From Allotamlana fucoidanivorans (lineage in GTDB: Bacteria; Bacteroidota; Bacteroidia; Flavobacteriales; Flavobacteriaceae), in assembly GCF_006265225.1 (NCBI RefSeq), contig NZ_VDCS01000003.1, positions 248,001 through 312,000 on the forward strand: a DNA stretch of 64,000 bases, written 5' to 3'. The notes beneath the pieces were generated by a model, which was not told where the DNA came from, ran no database searches, and worked only from the letters and a program-made list of their open reading frames with translations. Made by a program: the position numbers and the translations under genes. Below, in pieces: positions 34,769-44,621 of this stretch. How positions within the stretch are numbered: position 1 is the first letter of the stretch; every line of letters starts with the position of its first letter.

Positions 34769-35725
34769 TTAAAACAAAGCCTTTGCTATAGCGTGTACAT
34801 TATCACTTTTACCCATTGAATAATAGTGCAACACTGGCACTCCTGCCTCGCGTAATTCTTTTGATTGCTGAATAGCAAATTCAACCCCAACCTGCCTTAC
34901 TTGTTTATTGTCTTTACAGGCTTCAACGGCATCAATTAAATCTTGAGGTAAATCAATTTTAAATACCTGAGGCAACAATTGTAAATGGCGCTTTACAGCA
35001 ATAGGTTTTATACCAGGAATAATAGGTATGGTAATACCCATTTCTCTAGCTTTTTCAACAAACTCGAAATACTTTTGATTATCAAAAAACATTTGAGTCA
35101 CCACATAATCAGCACCAGCATCTACTTTTTCTTTTAGACGACGCATATCGGTTACTAATGATGGGGCTTCCATATGCTTTTCAGGATAACCCGCCACACC
35201 CACACAAAAATCAGAATTATGTTCTACCTCTACATCATCATGTAAATACTGTCCTTTGTTTAAATTTGAAATTTGCTCTACTAAGCCACTGGCATAAGCA
35301 TGTCCGCCTTTTACAGGTCTAAAATACGGCTCGTCCTTCATTGAATCGCCACGAAGTGCCATAACATTGTCAATACCCAAATAATGACAATCTACCAATA
35401 CATACTCCGTTTCTTCTTTAGTAAATCCGCCACATAATAAATGTGGAATGGCATCTACTTGATACTTATGCATAATAGAAGCACAAATACCTACAGTTCC
35501 CGGACGCATGCGCGTAATCCGTTTATCAAGTAATCCGTTTCCTTTATCAATATACACGTATTCCTCACGCGAGGTAGTAACATCAATAAATGGTGGATTG
35601 AACTCCATTAACGGATCAATATTATTGTATAAATCTTGAATATTTTTTCCTTTTTTTGGCGGTATCACCTCAAACGAAAACAATGTTTTTCCGTTGGCTT
35701 GTTTTATATGGTCTGTTACTTTCAT
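34769..35725 (-). CDS. metF: methylenetetrahydrofolate reductase
   Basis: MetF reduces 5,10-methylene-THF to 5-methyl-THF, the methyl donor for MetH. The 318-residue TIM barrel has SFEVIPPKKGKN (with the catalytic-region Glu), FIDVTTSREE, LLCGGFTKEE, ALRGDSMKDEPY, VAGYPEKH and VTQMFFDNQKY, all characteristic. Last gene of the SAM-riboswitch-led split metH operon. N-terminal start is supported by the usual distance to the EVIPPK motif. Confidence 0.97.
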   Translation of the reverse strand: MKVTDHIKQANGKTLFSFEVIPPKKGKNIQDLYNNIDPLMEFNPPFIDVTTSREEYVYIDKGNGLLDKRITRMRPGTVGICASIMHKYQVDAIPHLLCGGFTKEETEYVLVDCHYLGIDNVMALRGDSMKDEPYFRPVKGGHAYASGLVEQISNLNKGQYLHDDVEVEHNSDFCVGVAGYPEKHMEAPSLVTDMRRLKEKVDAGADYVVTQMFFDNQKYFEFVEKAREMGITIPIIPGIKPIAVKRHLQLLPQVFKIDLPQDLIDAVEACKDNKQVRQVGVEFAIQQSKELREAGVPVLHYYSMGKSDNVHAIAKALF

Positions 35726-35793
35726 AACTTGTTTTTATCTTTTCGGCAATTTCCGAAAGTATTTTTTTATTTGTCTTTTACGGATTTTAATGG

Positions 35794-36042
35794 TTAAAAC
35801 GATAGCTGTAAACGCTTTTTTACCGCTTCATAATCTTCTAGATATTCCCAATAAATCCAACGGCCGTCAATATAATCGGTTAAAATGTATTTTTCACTAA
35901 CCGATTTTATTCTATTTATAGCCACTAGTTTTTTTGAAAATTTGTCTGAGGGCACATGCTCTAAGTGTTCTTTTCTTTTAGAGTCGTATCCATGTGAAAT
36001 AATATAACTTCCTAAGGTTAATTCTATAAATGCTGTATTCAT
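35794..36042 (-). CDS. small hypothetical protein between metH and metF
   Basis: An 82-residue protein, starting 7 bases after the metH stop and ending 68 bases before metF, so almost surely cotranscribed with them. It is rich in Lys, Tyr and Glu (DGRWIYWEYLEDYEAVKKRLQL). No signal, membrane segment or known motif is seen. A role linked to methionine synthesis is suggested by position only. Confidence 0.65.
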   Translation of the reverse strand: MNTAFIELTLGSYIISHGYDSKRKEHLEHVPSDKFSKKLVAINRIKSVSEKYILTDYIDGRWIYWEYLEDYEAVKKRLQLSF

Positions 36043-36049
36043 GTTTTAA

Positions 36050-38725
36050 TTATTCGTCAGCTATATTTGCATGTAGCCATTTTCTAGCTTGGTCTTTATC
36101 GATACCTTTTCGGTTAGCATAATCTGTTAGCTGATCATCTGTAATTTTCCCCAATCCGAAATACTTAGCTTCTGGATTGGCAAAATAATACCCTGAAACC
36201 GCTGCCGCTGGCCACATAGCTAAACTTTCCGTTAATTTTACTCCAATAATTTTTTCTATATCTAATAGTTCCCAAATGGTTTCTTTCTCTAAATGATCTG
36301 GACAAGCTGGATAGCCTGGCGCCGGACGAATACCTTTGTAACTCTCCTTAATCAAATCATCGTTACTTAAATCTTCATTTGCCGCATACCCCCAATGCTT
36401 AACACGTACTTGCTTATGTAAATATTCAGCAAAAGCTTCAGCAAACCTATCGGCAATAGCTTGTGTCATAATTGCATTGTAGTCATCATGCTTTTCTTTA
36501 TAGCTCTCAGCCAATTCTTGTGCTCCAAAAATAGCTACACAAAAAGCACCAATATAATCTGTTTTACCAGAATCTTTAGGCGCAATAAAATCAGCTAAAG
36601 CATGATTAGGCACACCTTCGCGTTTTTTTAATTGCTGACGTAAAGTTCTAAAAACAGCAACTTCTTTGCCTTTCTTTTGTACCAAAATATCATCATCATT
36701 AATGCTATTTGCTTCAAACAATCCGAAAATGCCTTTGGGCTTCAACAACTGTTTAGCAATAATATCTTGAACCATTGCCTTGGCATCCTCATAAAGCTGG
36801 GTAGCTTGCTCACCAACCACATCATCATTCAAAATATCAGGAAACTTACCATGCAAATCCCAACTTCTAAAAAACGGACTCCAATCTATAAAAGGCTCCA
36901 ATTCCTTTAAACTTAATTGCTTTAGCATTTGAACCCCTAATTCTTTAGGTTTTACTATTTCAGATGTTTCCCAATCAATGCTATATTTTCTTTGCCGAGC
37001 TTCCCTGATTGAAATATATGATTTTTCTTTGCCGCGTTTTAAAAACTTGGATCTAAACTCATCATAATCTTTCTTCAGCTTAGCCACGTATTCATGAGCC
37101 GTTTTCTTATTCAGCAAATCGCCAACAACAGTTACCGCTCTAGAAGCATCATTTACATGTACTACGGCATTATCATACTGCGTATCTATTTTAACAGCTG
37201 TATGCGCTTTTGAGGTTGTTGCTCCTCCAATTAATAAGGGTACTTCAAAATTTTGACGCTGCATTTCTTTAGCCAAATACACCATTTCATCTAATGATGG
37301 TGTGATTAAACCTGATAAGCCAATAGCATCTACACGCTCTGAAATAGCAGTTTCAATAATCTTCTCTGGCGGTACCATAACCCCTAAATCAACAATTTCA
37401 TAGTTGTTACAAGCTAAAACTACACTCACAATATTTTTACCAATATCATGCACATCGCCTTTTACAGTAGCCATTAGTATTTTACCAACAGGCTCTGATT
37501 TATCAGACTTTTCAGCTTCAATAAAAGGATTCAAATACGCCACAGCCTTTTTCATAACACGCGCCGATTTTACTACCTGTGGCAAGAACATTTTTCCTGC
37601 TCCAAATAAATCGCCCACCACATTCATTCCTATCATTAAATGCCCTTCAATCACATCAATAGGCTTTTCAGCTTCTTGTCTGGCCTGCTCAATATCTTCA
37701 AGAATAAACGCATCAATACCTTTTACTAAGGCATGGGTTATCCTATCTTGCAAAGGCATTTCTCTCCAAGAAAGGTCCAACGCTTTTTCAACTTTTGTCC
37801 CTTTTACGGTTTCGGCAAATTCTAATAAACGCTCGGTAGCATCATCGCGCCTATCAAGAATGACATCTTCTATATGCTCTAAAAGGTCTTTTGGAATATC
37901 ATCATACACTTCTAGCATTGCCGGGTTTACAATACCCATATTCATACCTGCCTGAATGGCATAATATAAAAATACCGAGTGCATAGCTTCACGCACAATA
38001 TTGTTCCCTCTGAAGGAGAATGATACGTTACTTACACCACCGCTTACACTAACATTTTCAAGATTTTCTCTAACCCACCGTGTGGCTTCAATAAAGTCAA
38101 TGGCATTTTTTCTATGCTCTTCCATCCCTGTTGCCACAGGAAAAATATTTAAATCGAAAATAATGTCCTCAGAAGGGAAGCCCACTTTATTTACTAAAAT
38201 ATCATAAGAACGCTGTGCGATTTCAATTCGACGCTCGTAGTTATCGGCTTGCCCCACTTCATCAAAAGCCATAACTATTACAGCAGCTCCATAACGTTTA
38301 ATCTGGGTGGCTTCCCAGATAAATTTTTCTTCGCCTTCTTTTAAGGAAATAGAATTAACTACACATTTCCCTTGAACCACTTGCAGACCAGCCTCAATGA
38401 TGTCCCATTTAGAAGAGTCTATCATAATAGGCACACGACAAATATCAGGCTCAGCTGCAATCAGGTTTAAAAACCGAACCATCGCTTCTTTACCATCAAT
38501 AAGACCATCGTCCATATTAATATCAATAATTTGTGCACCACCATCTACTTGATGGCGTGCAATATCAAGCGCTTCGTCAAACTGTTCTTCTTTTATTAAA
38601 CGCAAAAACTTACGTGACCCTGCAACATTGGTTCGTTCTCCTACGTTTATAAAATTGCTGTTTTCATTTAAAACCAAAGGTTCTAAACCAGACAATTTCA
38701 TGTATTTCGTTTGTTTTATCTTCAT
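36050..38725 (-). CDS. metH: methionine synthase, folate/cobalamin/activation part (MetH-C)
   Basis: An 891-residue cobalamin-dependent methionine synthase lacking the N-terminal homocysteine domain, which is supplied by the separate gene at 39018-40025. Domains: pterin-binding (about 10-290: [30 protein letters not shown]), B12-binding with the base-off signature DVHDIG (His426 ligates cobalt), and the C-terminal SAM-dependent activation domain (about 570-891: [27 protein letters not shown]). It regenerates methionine from homocysteine with 5-methyl-THF. The ABM-like gene ends at the base where this gene starts, so the two abut or overlap by one base. Confidence 0.96.
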   Translation of the reverse strand: MKIKQTKYMKLSGLEPLVLNENSNFINVGERTNVAGSRKFLRLIKEEQFDEALDIARHQVDGGAQIIDINMDDGLIDGKEAMVRFLNLIAAEPDICRVPIMIDSSKWDIIEAGLQVVQGKCVVNSISLKEGEEKFIWEATQIKRYGAAVIVMAFDEVGQADNYERRIEIAQRSYDILVNKVGFPSEDIIFDLNIFPVATGMEEHRKNAIDFIEATRWVRENLENVSVSGGVSNVSFSFRGNNIVREAMHSVFLYYAIQAGMNMGIVNPAMLEVYDDIPKDLLEHIEDVILDRRDDATERLLEFAETVKGTKVEKALDLSWREMPLQDRITHALVKGIDAFILEDIEQARQEAEKPIDVIEGHLMIGMNVVGDLFGAGKMFLPQVVKSARVMKKAVAYLNPFIEAEKSDKSEPVGKILMATVKGDVHDIGKNIVSVVLACNNYEIVDLGVMVPPEKIIETAISERVDAIGLSGLITPSLDEMVYLAKEMQRQNFEVPLLIGGATTSKAHTAVKIDTQYDNAVVHVNDASRAVTVVGDLLNKKTAHEYVAKLKKDYDEFRSKFLKRGKEKSYISIREARQRKYSIDWETSEIVKPKELGVQMLKQLSLKELEPFIDWSPFFRSWDLHGKFPDILNDDVVGEQATQLYEDAKAMVQDIIAKQLLKPKGIFGLFEANSINDDDILVQKKGKEVAVFRTLRQQLKKREGVPNHALADFIAPKDSGKTDYIGAFCVAIFGAQELAESYKEKHDDYNAIMTQAIADRFAEAFAEYLHKQVRVKHWGYAANEDLSNDDLIKESYKGIRPAPGYPACPDHLEKETIWELLDIEKIIGVKLTESLAMWPAAAVSGYYFANPEAKYFGLGKITDDQLTDYANRKGIDKDQARKWLHANIADE

Positions 38726-39006
38726 TACTTATAATGTTCTACCGTTGGAAATGGTTCATAAAAATGATGCAATAAAGCCTTCCATTCTTGATATTTTTCT
38801 GATTGACGAAATCCAATTTCATGATCCTCAATCGTTTTCCAGTTCACTAATAATATATATTTATCAACTTCTTCAATACATTTCTTTAAATCATGAGACA
38901 CATACCCTTTCATTGATGTAATAATCCTTTCGGCTTTTTTAAAGTTTTCCTCAAATGCTTTAGATTGTCCAGTCTTTACATTCAATATCGCTACTTCTAA
39001 AATCAA
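38725..39006 (-). CDS. antibiotic biosynthesis monooxygenase-like small protein
   Basis: A 93-residue protein of the ABM ferredoxin-like fold ([29 protein letters not shown], then [30 protein letters not shown]...[15 protein letters not shown]). Members include YgiN-type quinol monooxygenases and heme-degrading proteins, but many have no known activity. It lies between the two halves of methionine synthase, so a role near cobalamin or methionine metabolism is possible; nothing in the sequence proves it. Confidence 0.75.
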   Translation of the reverse strand: MILEVAILNVKTGQSKAFEENFKKAERIITSMKGYVSHDLKKCIEEVDKYILLVNWKTIEDHEIGFRQSEKYQEWKALLHHFYEPFPTVEHYK

Positions 39007-39017
39007 GATATCTTGTA

Positions 39018-40025
39018 TTATAGTTCAGCTTCAACAGCTATTTTACGAGGCTTGTATTTTGCAGCAATTTCAGCAATCACACGAATATGGTCAGGCGATG
39101 TTCCGCAACATCCTCCAATGATGTTGATTAAATTTTTCTTTAAATATTCTTCTATTTGCTCACCCATTTCTTCTGGAGATTCGTCATATTCTCCAAAGGC
39201 ATTTGGCAATCCGGCATTAGGGTGTGCTGAAATGGCAAAATCGGTTTTATTAGCAATAGCTTCTAAATGAGGCTGTAGCAAATTAGCTCCTAATGCACAG
39301 TTGAAACCAATTGATAACAACGGAATATGCGACACTGAAATTAAAAAAGCCTCTGCGGTTTGTCCTGATAAGGTTCTTCCTGAAGCATCCGTAATGGTAC
39401 CACTCAACATGATAGGAATATCTATATTTCTTTCTTCTTTTACCTGCTCTATGGCAAACAAAGCCGCCTTGGCATTTAAGGTATCAAACACTGTTTCAAC
39501 CAATAATAAATCTACGCCGCCATCAACCAAAGCTTCAACTTGCTGTTTATAGGCTATCCGTAATTCATCAAACGTTACTGCTCTATATCCTGGATCATTC
39601 ACATCGGGAGACATACTTGCTGTACGGTTTGTTGGACCAATAGAACCACCTACAAAACGTGGTTTATGAGGTTCTTTAGCTGTAAACTCATGCGCTACTT
39701 CTTTAGCAATTTTAGCTGATTCATAATTTAATTCATATACCAAATCTTCCATTTGGTAATCAGCCATGGCAATAGTGGTTCCTGAAAAAGTATTGGTTTC
39801 TACAATATCGGCTCCGGCTGCAAAATACTTTCCATGAATGGCTTTTATGGCCTCAGGTTGCGTAATAGATAACAAATCATTGTTACCCTGCAACGGTATG
39901 GGGTAATCTTTAAAGCGCTCACCGCGAAAATCGTCTTCGGTGAATTTATAGGCCTGTAGCATGGTTCCCATGGCGCCATCTAAAACCAAAATTCGCTCTT
40001 TTAAAGCTTTATGTATGTTCGACAT
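39018..40025 (-). CDS. metH: homocysteine S-methyltransferase domain (MetH-N)
   Basis: A 335-residue protein equal to the N-terminal, zinc-binding homocysteine domain of MetH. It shows [36 protein letters not shown], and the zinc ligands: the Cys in GFNCALGA and the CysCys pair of [10 protein letters not shown]. It should activate homocysteine thiolate for methyl transfer from cobalamin on the separate MetH-C subunit. It is the first gene behind the SAM-I riboswitch. A stand-alone BHMT/MmuM-type methyltransferase is the alternative, but the neighbouring N-truncated MetH argues for a split enzyme. Confidence 0.93.
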   Translation of the reverse strand: MSNIHKALKERILVLDGAMGTMLQAYKFTEDDFRGERFKDYPIPLQGNNDLLSITQPEAIKAIHGKYFAAGADIVETNTFSGTTIAMADYQMEDLVYELNYESAKIAKEVAHEFTAKEPHKPRFVGGSIGPTNRTASMSPDVNDPGYRAVTFDELRIAYKQQVEALVDGGVDLLLVETVFDTLNAKAALFAIEQVKEERNIDIPIMLSGTITDASGRTLSGQTAEAFLISVSHIPLLSIGFNCALGANLLQPHLEAIANKTDFAISAHPNAGLPNAFGEYDESPEEMGEQIEEYLKKNLINIIGGCCGTSPDHIRVIAEIAAKYKPRKIAVEAEL

Positions 40026-40029
40026 TTTT

Positions 40030-40054
40030 GATATTATTTTAAGCGTATAATATC
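40030..40054 (-). promoter_or_regulatory. hairpin at the metH ribosome-binding region
   Basis: GATATTAT (40030-40037) and ATAATATC (40047-40054) form a perfect 8-bp stem. It ends four bases before the metH-N ATG and has no following T-tract, so it could be a translational expression platform for the upstream riboswitch. Confidence 0.5.
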
Positions 40055-40078
40055 ATCAAGAAAAGTAAAAACACTTTC

Positions 40079-40219
40079 GTTATCTGTCTGATTGTTTGAG
40101 ATATTAAAATACATTCAATATAAAAACTCTGAACAAGCAGTAGAACGTAGCACCTTCTTTACAAGTTAAAGGGTTGCCAAGGTTTCATTGGGTCTATTCC
40201 CTCTACCTTTCTTGATAAC
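40079..40219 (-). promoter_or_regulatory. SAM-I (S-box) riboswitch upstream of split metH
   Basis: Minus-strand core matches the SAM-I aptamer: P1 strands GTTATC (40219-40214) and GATAAC (40084-40079), the invariant AAG after P1, GAGGGA, ATGAAACC, GGCAACC and AAGGTGCTA in order. A long imperfect P4-like hairpin follows. SAM binding should lower expression of metH-N, the ABM gene, metH-C, the small gene and metF. It is nearly identical to the aptamer at 57480-57600. Confidence 0.93.
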
Positions 40220-40244
40220 ACTAATACATTTATGAACTGGTGCA

Positions 40245-40252
40245 CAAAAATA
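40245..40252 (-). promoter_or_regulatory. putative -7 element for the metH riboswitch transcript
   Basis: On the minus strand TATTTTTG matches TAnnTTTG, about 26 bases before the aptamer. No clear -33 TTTG is visible. Confidence 0.45.
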
Positions 40253-40311
40253 ACACATATATTTTATATAATCCTAAGTTTGTCTAAAATAAGACCAATC
40301 CTGTTTTTATA

Positions 40312-41202
40312 TTACTTTATTTTTAATCGACGAGACGTTTCTCTTCCAAAACCCTTAATAAAAATAGAATCTTTGGTAAACTGTACAACTGAAAATGCAG
40401 TGGAATCTTGAGTATCTAACATCCCTTTAAAGGTTAGGTAATGGACTCCATCTTTTACTGCATAATCTCCCGCATGGTTATGTCCGTTAAAATAAAACTT
40501 AACATTTTCATAGGGTTGAATTAGTTTTTGAAATTCTTTAAAATTCCAAAGGTTATGCAAATCCCTTTCTCTAATGGCTGGAAAATGACAATAAATACCT
40601 ACATGCTCATCATTAACAATTGCTTTATCTAGCTCAGATTTTATCCATTGTAACTGTTCATGACTTAAACCTCCATTCCAAACAGCAACGTTTGGTAAGT
40701 TGTCACTTTTAAGTTGATTAAAAAGCGAATCGGTTTGCTTTATTTTATGGGGTTCTGCACCATAAAAACTCAGCTCATTACCATCCAAAACTATAAATCG
40801 CCAATTGAATTTCTTAAAGCTATAATATCTTGTTTTAAGTCCCATTTTATTAGGAACAAACCGCTTTAAAGAATCGGCTACACTAAAATCATGATTTCCT
40901 AAAACATGCCTTTTTTCCGATTTCAAGGCATTCCAAATTGGTAAAACAGTATCAAAACTGGCAAAACCTCTATCAATAAAATCTCCTAAATGAATGGTAT
41001 ATTCCAAATCTTTTGTATTCAAGAAATCTACAGCAACTTGCAATTTTTGTTTTGCAGCTTTATAAAACCTTGGCGCTTGGGTTTCACAGGCACAATATTG
41101 GCAATCAGCAATTACGCCTATTTCAAAACTACCATCAGATTTATCCGTTGATGTTTTACACGCAAAAACTAATAAACCAATTATTAACAAGGCCTTCTTC
41201 AT
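40312..41202 (-). CDS. metallophosphoesterase lipoprotein (ADPRibase-Mn-like)
   Basis: A 296-residue protein with lipoprotein signal MKKALLIIGLLVFAC. Calcineurin-like metal-binding motifs are present: IADCQYC, HLGDFIDRG, LGNHDF, CHFPA and NGHNHAGDY. The first block with QY instead of the usual DxH, plus RFYKAAKQKLQVAVDFLN, resembles Mn-dependent ADP-ribose/CDP-alcohol diphosphatases. The substrate is inferred; a periplasmic nucleotide-diphosphate or phosphodiester is likely. It follows cysM by 20 bases and may share its transcript. Confidence 0.8.
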   Translation of the reverse strand: MKKALLIIGLLVFACKTSTDKSDGSFEIGVIADCQYCACETQAPRFYKAAKQKLQVAVDFLNTKDLEYTIHLGDFIDRGFASFDTVLPIWNALKSEKRHVLGNHDFSVADSLKRFVPNKMGLKTRYYSFKKFNWRFIVLDGNELSFYGAEPHKIKQTDSLFNQLKSDNLPNVAVWNGGLSHEQLQWIKSELDKAIVNDEHVGIYCHFPAIRERDLHNLWNFKEFQKLIQPYENVKFYFNGHNHAGDYAVKDGVHYLTFKGMLDTQDSTAFSVVQFTKDSIFIKGFGRETSRRLKIK

Positions 41203-41222
41203 AATCCATTGATATTGTTACT

Positions 41223-42113
41223 TTACTCAAATAATGTTGAGGACAAATACCTATCGCCTCTATCACAAATGATAGCTACAATAACCCCTTCATTTATTTC
41301 CTCTGCTATTTGCAAGGCACAATATACAGAACCACCGCTACTCATACCAGCAAACACACCTTCTTCTTTGGCAAGTTTTATGGTAGTATTTTTTGCTTCT
41401 TCCTCAGACACATCTACCACGATATCCACCTTTTTCGGATTAAAAAACTTAGGTACATATTCTGGTGACCACTTTCTAATACCTGGTATTCTAGCCCCAT
41501 CAGCTGGTTGTGCACCAACAATAGTCACATTACTATTCTGCTCTTTCAAATAAGCAGAAACACCCGTTATGGTTCCCGTGGTTCCCATAGCCGACACAAA
41601 ATGAGTGATTTTTCCGTTAGTAGCTTCCCATATTTCAGGACCTGTAGTTTTGTAATGTGCTTTCCAATTATCGTCATTTTCAAACTGGTTTAAAAGCACA
41701 TAGCCTTTTTCATCTCTTAGCTTAAACGCCAAATCTCGTGATCCTTCAATACCAACGTCGGCAGGGGTTAAAATAACTTCTGCACCATAAGCACGCATGG
41801 TCTTTACGCGCTCTTCGGTAGAATTTTCAGGCATGATTAACACCATATTTATACCTAATAATTTTGATATAAAAGCCAATGCAATCCCTGTATTTCCACT
41901 AGTTGCTTCTACTAAAGTTCCTCCTTTTTTTACATCCCCTCGCTTTATTGCTTCATTAATCATATTAAAGGCTGGTCGGTCTTTTACGCTTCCGCCCGGG
42001 TTATTGCCCTCTAATTTTAAAAATAAACGAACGCCTTTTTTATTGATTAGATGTGTTGCTTCTACAAGGGGGGTATTGCCAATTTGGCCAATGATACTAT
42101 TTTCGAATGCCAT
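41223..42113 (-). CDS. cysM: cysteine synthase (O-acetylserine sulfhydrylase B type)
   Basis: Fold type II PLP enzyme making cysteine from O-acetylserine and sulfide, 296 residues. The PLP Lys44 is in GNNPGGSVKDRPAFNMI, the substrate loop in EATSGNTGIALAF, the phosphate-binding/glycine loop in SAMGTTGTITG, and the C-terminal Ser loop in GMSSGG. The sequence and length favour CysM over CysK, but this is not decisive. The start overlaps the cysE stop by 17 bases, coupling acetylserine formation to its use. Confidence 0.93.
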   Translation of the reverse strand: MAFENSIIGQIGNTPLVEATHLINKKGVRLFLKLEGNNPGGSVKDRPAFNMINEAIKRGDVKKGGTLVEATSGNTGIALAFISKLLGINMVLIMPENSTEERVKTMRAYGAEVILTPADVGIEGSRDLAFKLRDEKGYVLLNQFENDDNWKAHYKTTGPEIWEATNGKITHFVSAMGTTGTITGVSAYLKEQNSNVTIVGAQPADGARIPGIRKWSPEYVPKFFNPKKVDIVVDVSEEEAKNTTIKLAKEEGVFAGMSSGGSVYCALQIAEEINEGVIVAIICDRGDRYLSSTLFE

Positions 42114-42840
42114 TCTTCTTGGGTCTAATTTTAATCTCAGTTTGATAGGTTACTAATGAATTTTCTGGAACAGATTCTGTAATCCAAACATTGGCGCCAA
42201 TAATACTATTTGCACCTATTACAATATCGCCTCCTAATATGGTTGCATTGGCATAAATACAAACATTAGCTTCTATTGTTGGGTGCCGTTTTGTAGAAGC
42301 TAAACTTTTAGCTACAGAAATACCGCCTAATGTAACACCCTGATAAATTTTTACACCTTTTCCAATAATAGAGGTTTCTCCTATCACAATACCTGTTCCA
42401 TGATCTATATAAAAAGACTCGTCTATTGTGGCTCCTGGATGAATATCAATTCCTGTTATGCCATGAATATATTCACTCATCATTCTAGGTAAAATATAAA
42501 CACCCAATTCATGTAAAGCATGACTTAACCGATAAATTGAAATGGCATGAAATCCTGGATAAGCCATATATATTTCTTCTAAACTATGTGACGCAGGGTC
42601 ATTTTTTTCAAAAGCTATAGCATCTAAATCTAGTTTTCTTCGTATTTCGGGGAGCTCAGTTTTAAATGCCTCCCAAATAGATAATCCGTTTTCAACTTTA
42701 AGTTTTAAAAGGATTTTCAAAAATGTCGTTTCTAAATAGTCTTGATGTTCCACTTCTTGTTCGCAATCAAACAACGAATAAAAGAGTCTTTTTGTAAAGG
42801 TCTTTACTGTATCTTTCAAACAAACATTATAACTTTTCAT
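42097..42840 (-). CDS. cysE: serine O-acetyltransferase
   Basis: CysE acetylates serine to O-acetylserine, the carbon acceptor for sulfide. The 247-residue protein has an N-terminal helical domain and a C-terminal left-handed beta-helix with hexapeptide repeats: GIDIHPGATIDESFYIDHGTGIVIGETSIIGKGVKIYQGVTLGG, then TIEANVCIYANATILGGDIVIGANSIIGANV. The catalytic His lies in IDIHPGA / IDHGTG. Start of a short transcript with cysM and the phosphoesterase, after the terminator at 42920-42949. Confidence 0.94.
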   Translation of the reverse strand: MKSYNVCLKDTVKTFTKRLFYSLFDCEQEVEHQDYLETTFLKILLKLKVENGLSIWEAFKTELPEIRRKLDLDAIAFEKNDPASHSLEEIYMAYPGFHAISIYRLSHALHELGVYILPRMMSEYIHGITGIDIHPGATIDESFYIDHGTGIVIGETSIIGKGVKIYQGVTLGGISVAKSLASTKRHPTIEANVCIYANATILGGDIVIGANSIIGANVWITESVPENSLVTYQTEIKIRPKKNGIRK

Positions 42841-42919
42841 ATATGTGTTGGCTTTTTTTCTGTTTATAAAAATAGTCTGTAAATATTTATAAACTTACTT
42901 TTTATTGTAAAAACTAAAA

Positions 42920-42949
42920 TCCTGCAAGATGTTAAATAATCTTGCAGGA
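42920..42949 (-). terminator. intrinsic terminator of the sulfate-assimilation operon
   Basis: Perfect 11-bp stem TCCTGCAAGAT (42920-42930) / ATCTTGCAGGA (42939-42949) with an 8-base loop, followed on the minus strand by TTTTAGTTTTT. It lies 27 bases past the ferredoxin-NADP reductase stop. Confidence 0.92.
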
Positions 42950-42976
42950 CTGTACTATTATCAATAATCTAAAAAT

Positions 42977-44029
42977 TTAATTTATAGCTTGAACTACAGC
43001 TTTTGGCGCTTCTTTTCTTGACCCGTCAAAACCATCAATTCCACTTACGGTTGTATATTTCAAAACGTACTTTTTACCAGGATTGATAATTCTATAAGCT
43101 GCCTGACACATTAACGTAGCCTCATGGAAACCACAAAGAATTAATTTTAACTTCTCAGGATACGTATTCACGTCTCCAATGGCAAAAATACCAGGAATAT
43201 TGGTTTGATAGTTTAACGAATTATCTACTTTAATGGCATTCTTTTCAATCTCTAGTCCCCAATTTCCAATAGGTCCTAATTTTGGTGACAATCCAAATAA
43301 TGGAATAAAATGATCGGTCTCAACACGAGTTGCCTCCCCTTCTTTAACATAGGTTACCGCTTCGATATTACCCTCACCATGAAGTTCAGTAACTTCTGCA
43401 GGTGTTATTAAATTAATTTTTCCTCCTTGAGTTAGTTCTCTAACTTTTTCAACCGAATCTAACGCCCCTCTAAACTCATTTCTTCTGTGAATTAACGTTA
43501 CTTCTGAAGCTACATCAGTTAAAAAGATACTCCAATCTAAGGCAGAATCACCACCTCCAGAAATGACAACACGCTTATTTCTGTAAAATTCAGGATCTTT
43601 AATAATGTATTCTACACCATTATCCTCATAATCTACTATGCCTTCAATAGCTGGTTTTCTTGGTTCAAAAGATCCCAAACCACCGGCAATAGCCACCACT
43701 GGCGCATGGTGCTTTGTGCCTTTGTTTGTGGTTACAATAAAAGAACCATCTTCTTGTTTATCAATAGTTTCGGCACGCTCACCCAAAGTAAAACCTGGCT
43801 CGAATTGCTTGCCTTGTTCCAACAAGTTTTTGGTTAAATCACCCGCTAAAATCTCAGGAAACCCAGGAATATCATAGATGGGTTTTTTAGGATAAATCTC
43901 TGAACACTGGCCACCAGGCTGTGGCAATGCGTCAATTAAATGACATTTTAGTTTTAATAACCCTGCTTCAAAAACGGTAAATAACCCAGTTGGTCCTGCT
44001 CCGATAATAAGTATATCAGTCTTGATCAT
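42977..44029 (-). CDS. ferredoxin--NADP reductase-like flavoprotein (thioredoxin reductase fold)
   Basis: A 350-residue FAD/NAD(P) oxidoreductase: FAD Rossmann motif IIGAGPTGLFTVFEAG, second nucleotide site ISGGGDSALDW, FAIGDVNTYPEKLKLIL near the end, and no CxxC redox pair, which excludes thioredoxin reductase. It fits the YumC-type ferredoxin/flavodoxin-NADP reductases. Its position at the end of the cys operon suggests that it supplies electrons for the siroheme sulfite reductase, probably through ferredoxin. It starts one base after the siroheme gene stop. Confidence 0.88.
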   Translation of the reverse strand: MIKTDILIIGAGPTGLFTVFEAGLLKLKCHLIDALPQPGGQCSEIYPKKPIYDIPGFPEILAGDLTKNLLEQGKQFEPGFTLGERAETIDKQEDGSFIVTTNKGTKHHAPVVAIAGGLGSFEPRKPAIEGIVDYEDNGVEYIIKDPEFYRNKRVVISGGGDSALDWSIFLTDVASEVTLIHRRNEFRGALDSVEKVRELTQGGKINLITPAEVTELHGEGNIEAVTYVKEGEATRVETDHFIPLFGLSPKLGPIGNWGLEIEKNAIKVDNSLNYQTNIPGIFAIGDVNTYPEKLKLILCGFHEATLMCQAAYRIINPGKKYVLKYTTVSGIDGFDGSRKEAPKAVVQAIN

Positions 44030-44030
44030 C

Positions 44031-44618
44031 TTATGATTCTTTTTTTTGTATTAATCCTTTTGTGAATTCGTTAAGTGTTTCCACTTTTTCTTCAAAATCA
44101 CCTTTTATTGTTTTTCTGTATTCGTTCAAATTTTTCACTAAATCGTCTATGTTTTCAGGAATTACTTCCTCAAAAAATTGCCTTAAACGTTTAGCGGTAG
44201 TTGGCGATTTTCCATTGGTAGAAATAGCCACTTTTACATTACCTTTTGTTACAATCCCTCCCATATAAAAATCACAATATGGTGGATTATCAGCCACATT
44301 TACCAAAATGCTTTGTTGTCTACAATGCTTATGTACATTCAGGTTGACTTTTGGCTTGTTGGTGGTTGCCACCACAATATGTTTTCCTTTAAGATGTTTT
44401 TTCTTGTACTTCTTTTTAATTAAAGTTACATCACCAGTCTTGGCCAAAGCTATAGTTCCTTCCCTAAACATTGGGGATACCATTGTTACATGTGCATCGG
44501 GGCTCGATTTTAAAAGAAACGTTAATTTTTCTTCGGCAACAAAACCACCACCTACAATAAGCACCTGTAAACTTCTGGCTTTTAAAAAAATAGGATACAA
44601 ATTATTTCTTTCTTCCAT
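44031..44618 (-). CDS. precorrin-2 dehydrogenase / sirohydrochlorin ferrochelatase (Met8-like)
   Basis: A 195-residue protein equal to the N-terminal part of CysG: NAD-binding start LQVLIVGGGFVAEEKLTFLL, ADNPPYCDFYMGG and VAISTNGKSPTTAKRLRQFFEE. It oxidises precorrin-2 and may insert iron to make siroheme, the cofactor of the adjacent sulfite reductase. The first step of the branch is supplied by the neighbouring cobA, 3 bases upstream. Whether it also chelates iron cannot be told here. Confidence 0.92.
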   Translation of the reverse strand: MEERNNLYPIFLKARSLQVLIVGGGFVAEEKLTFLLKSSPDAHVTMVSPMFREGTIALAKTGDVTLIKKKYKKKHLKGKHIVVATTNKPKVNLNVHKHCRQQSILVNVADNPPYCDFYMGGIVTKGNVKVAISTNGKSPTTAKRLRQFFEEVIPENIDDLVKNLNEYRKTIKGDFEEKVETLNEFTKGLIQKKES

Positions 44619-44621
44619 ATC

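Noticed and set aside
37404-37955. 183-residue plus-strand ORF within metH
   Set aside because: Antisense shadow of the cobalamin-binding region; Ser/Thr/Pro-rich with no family motifs.
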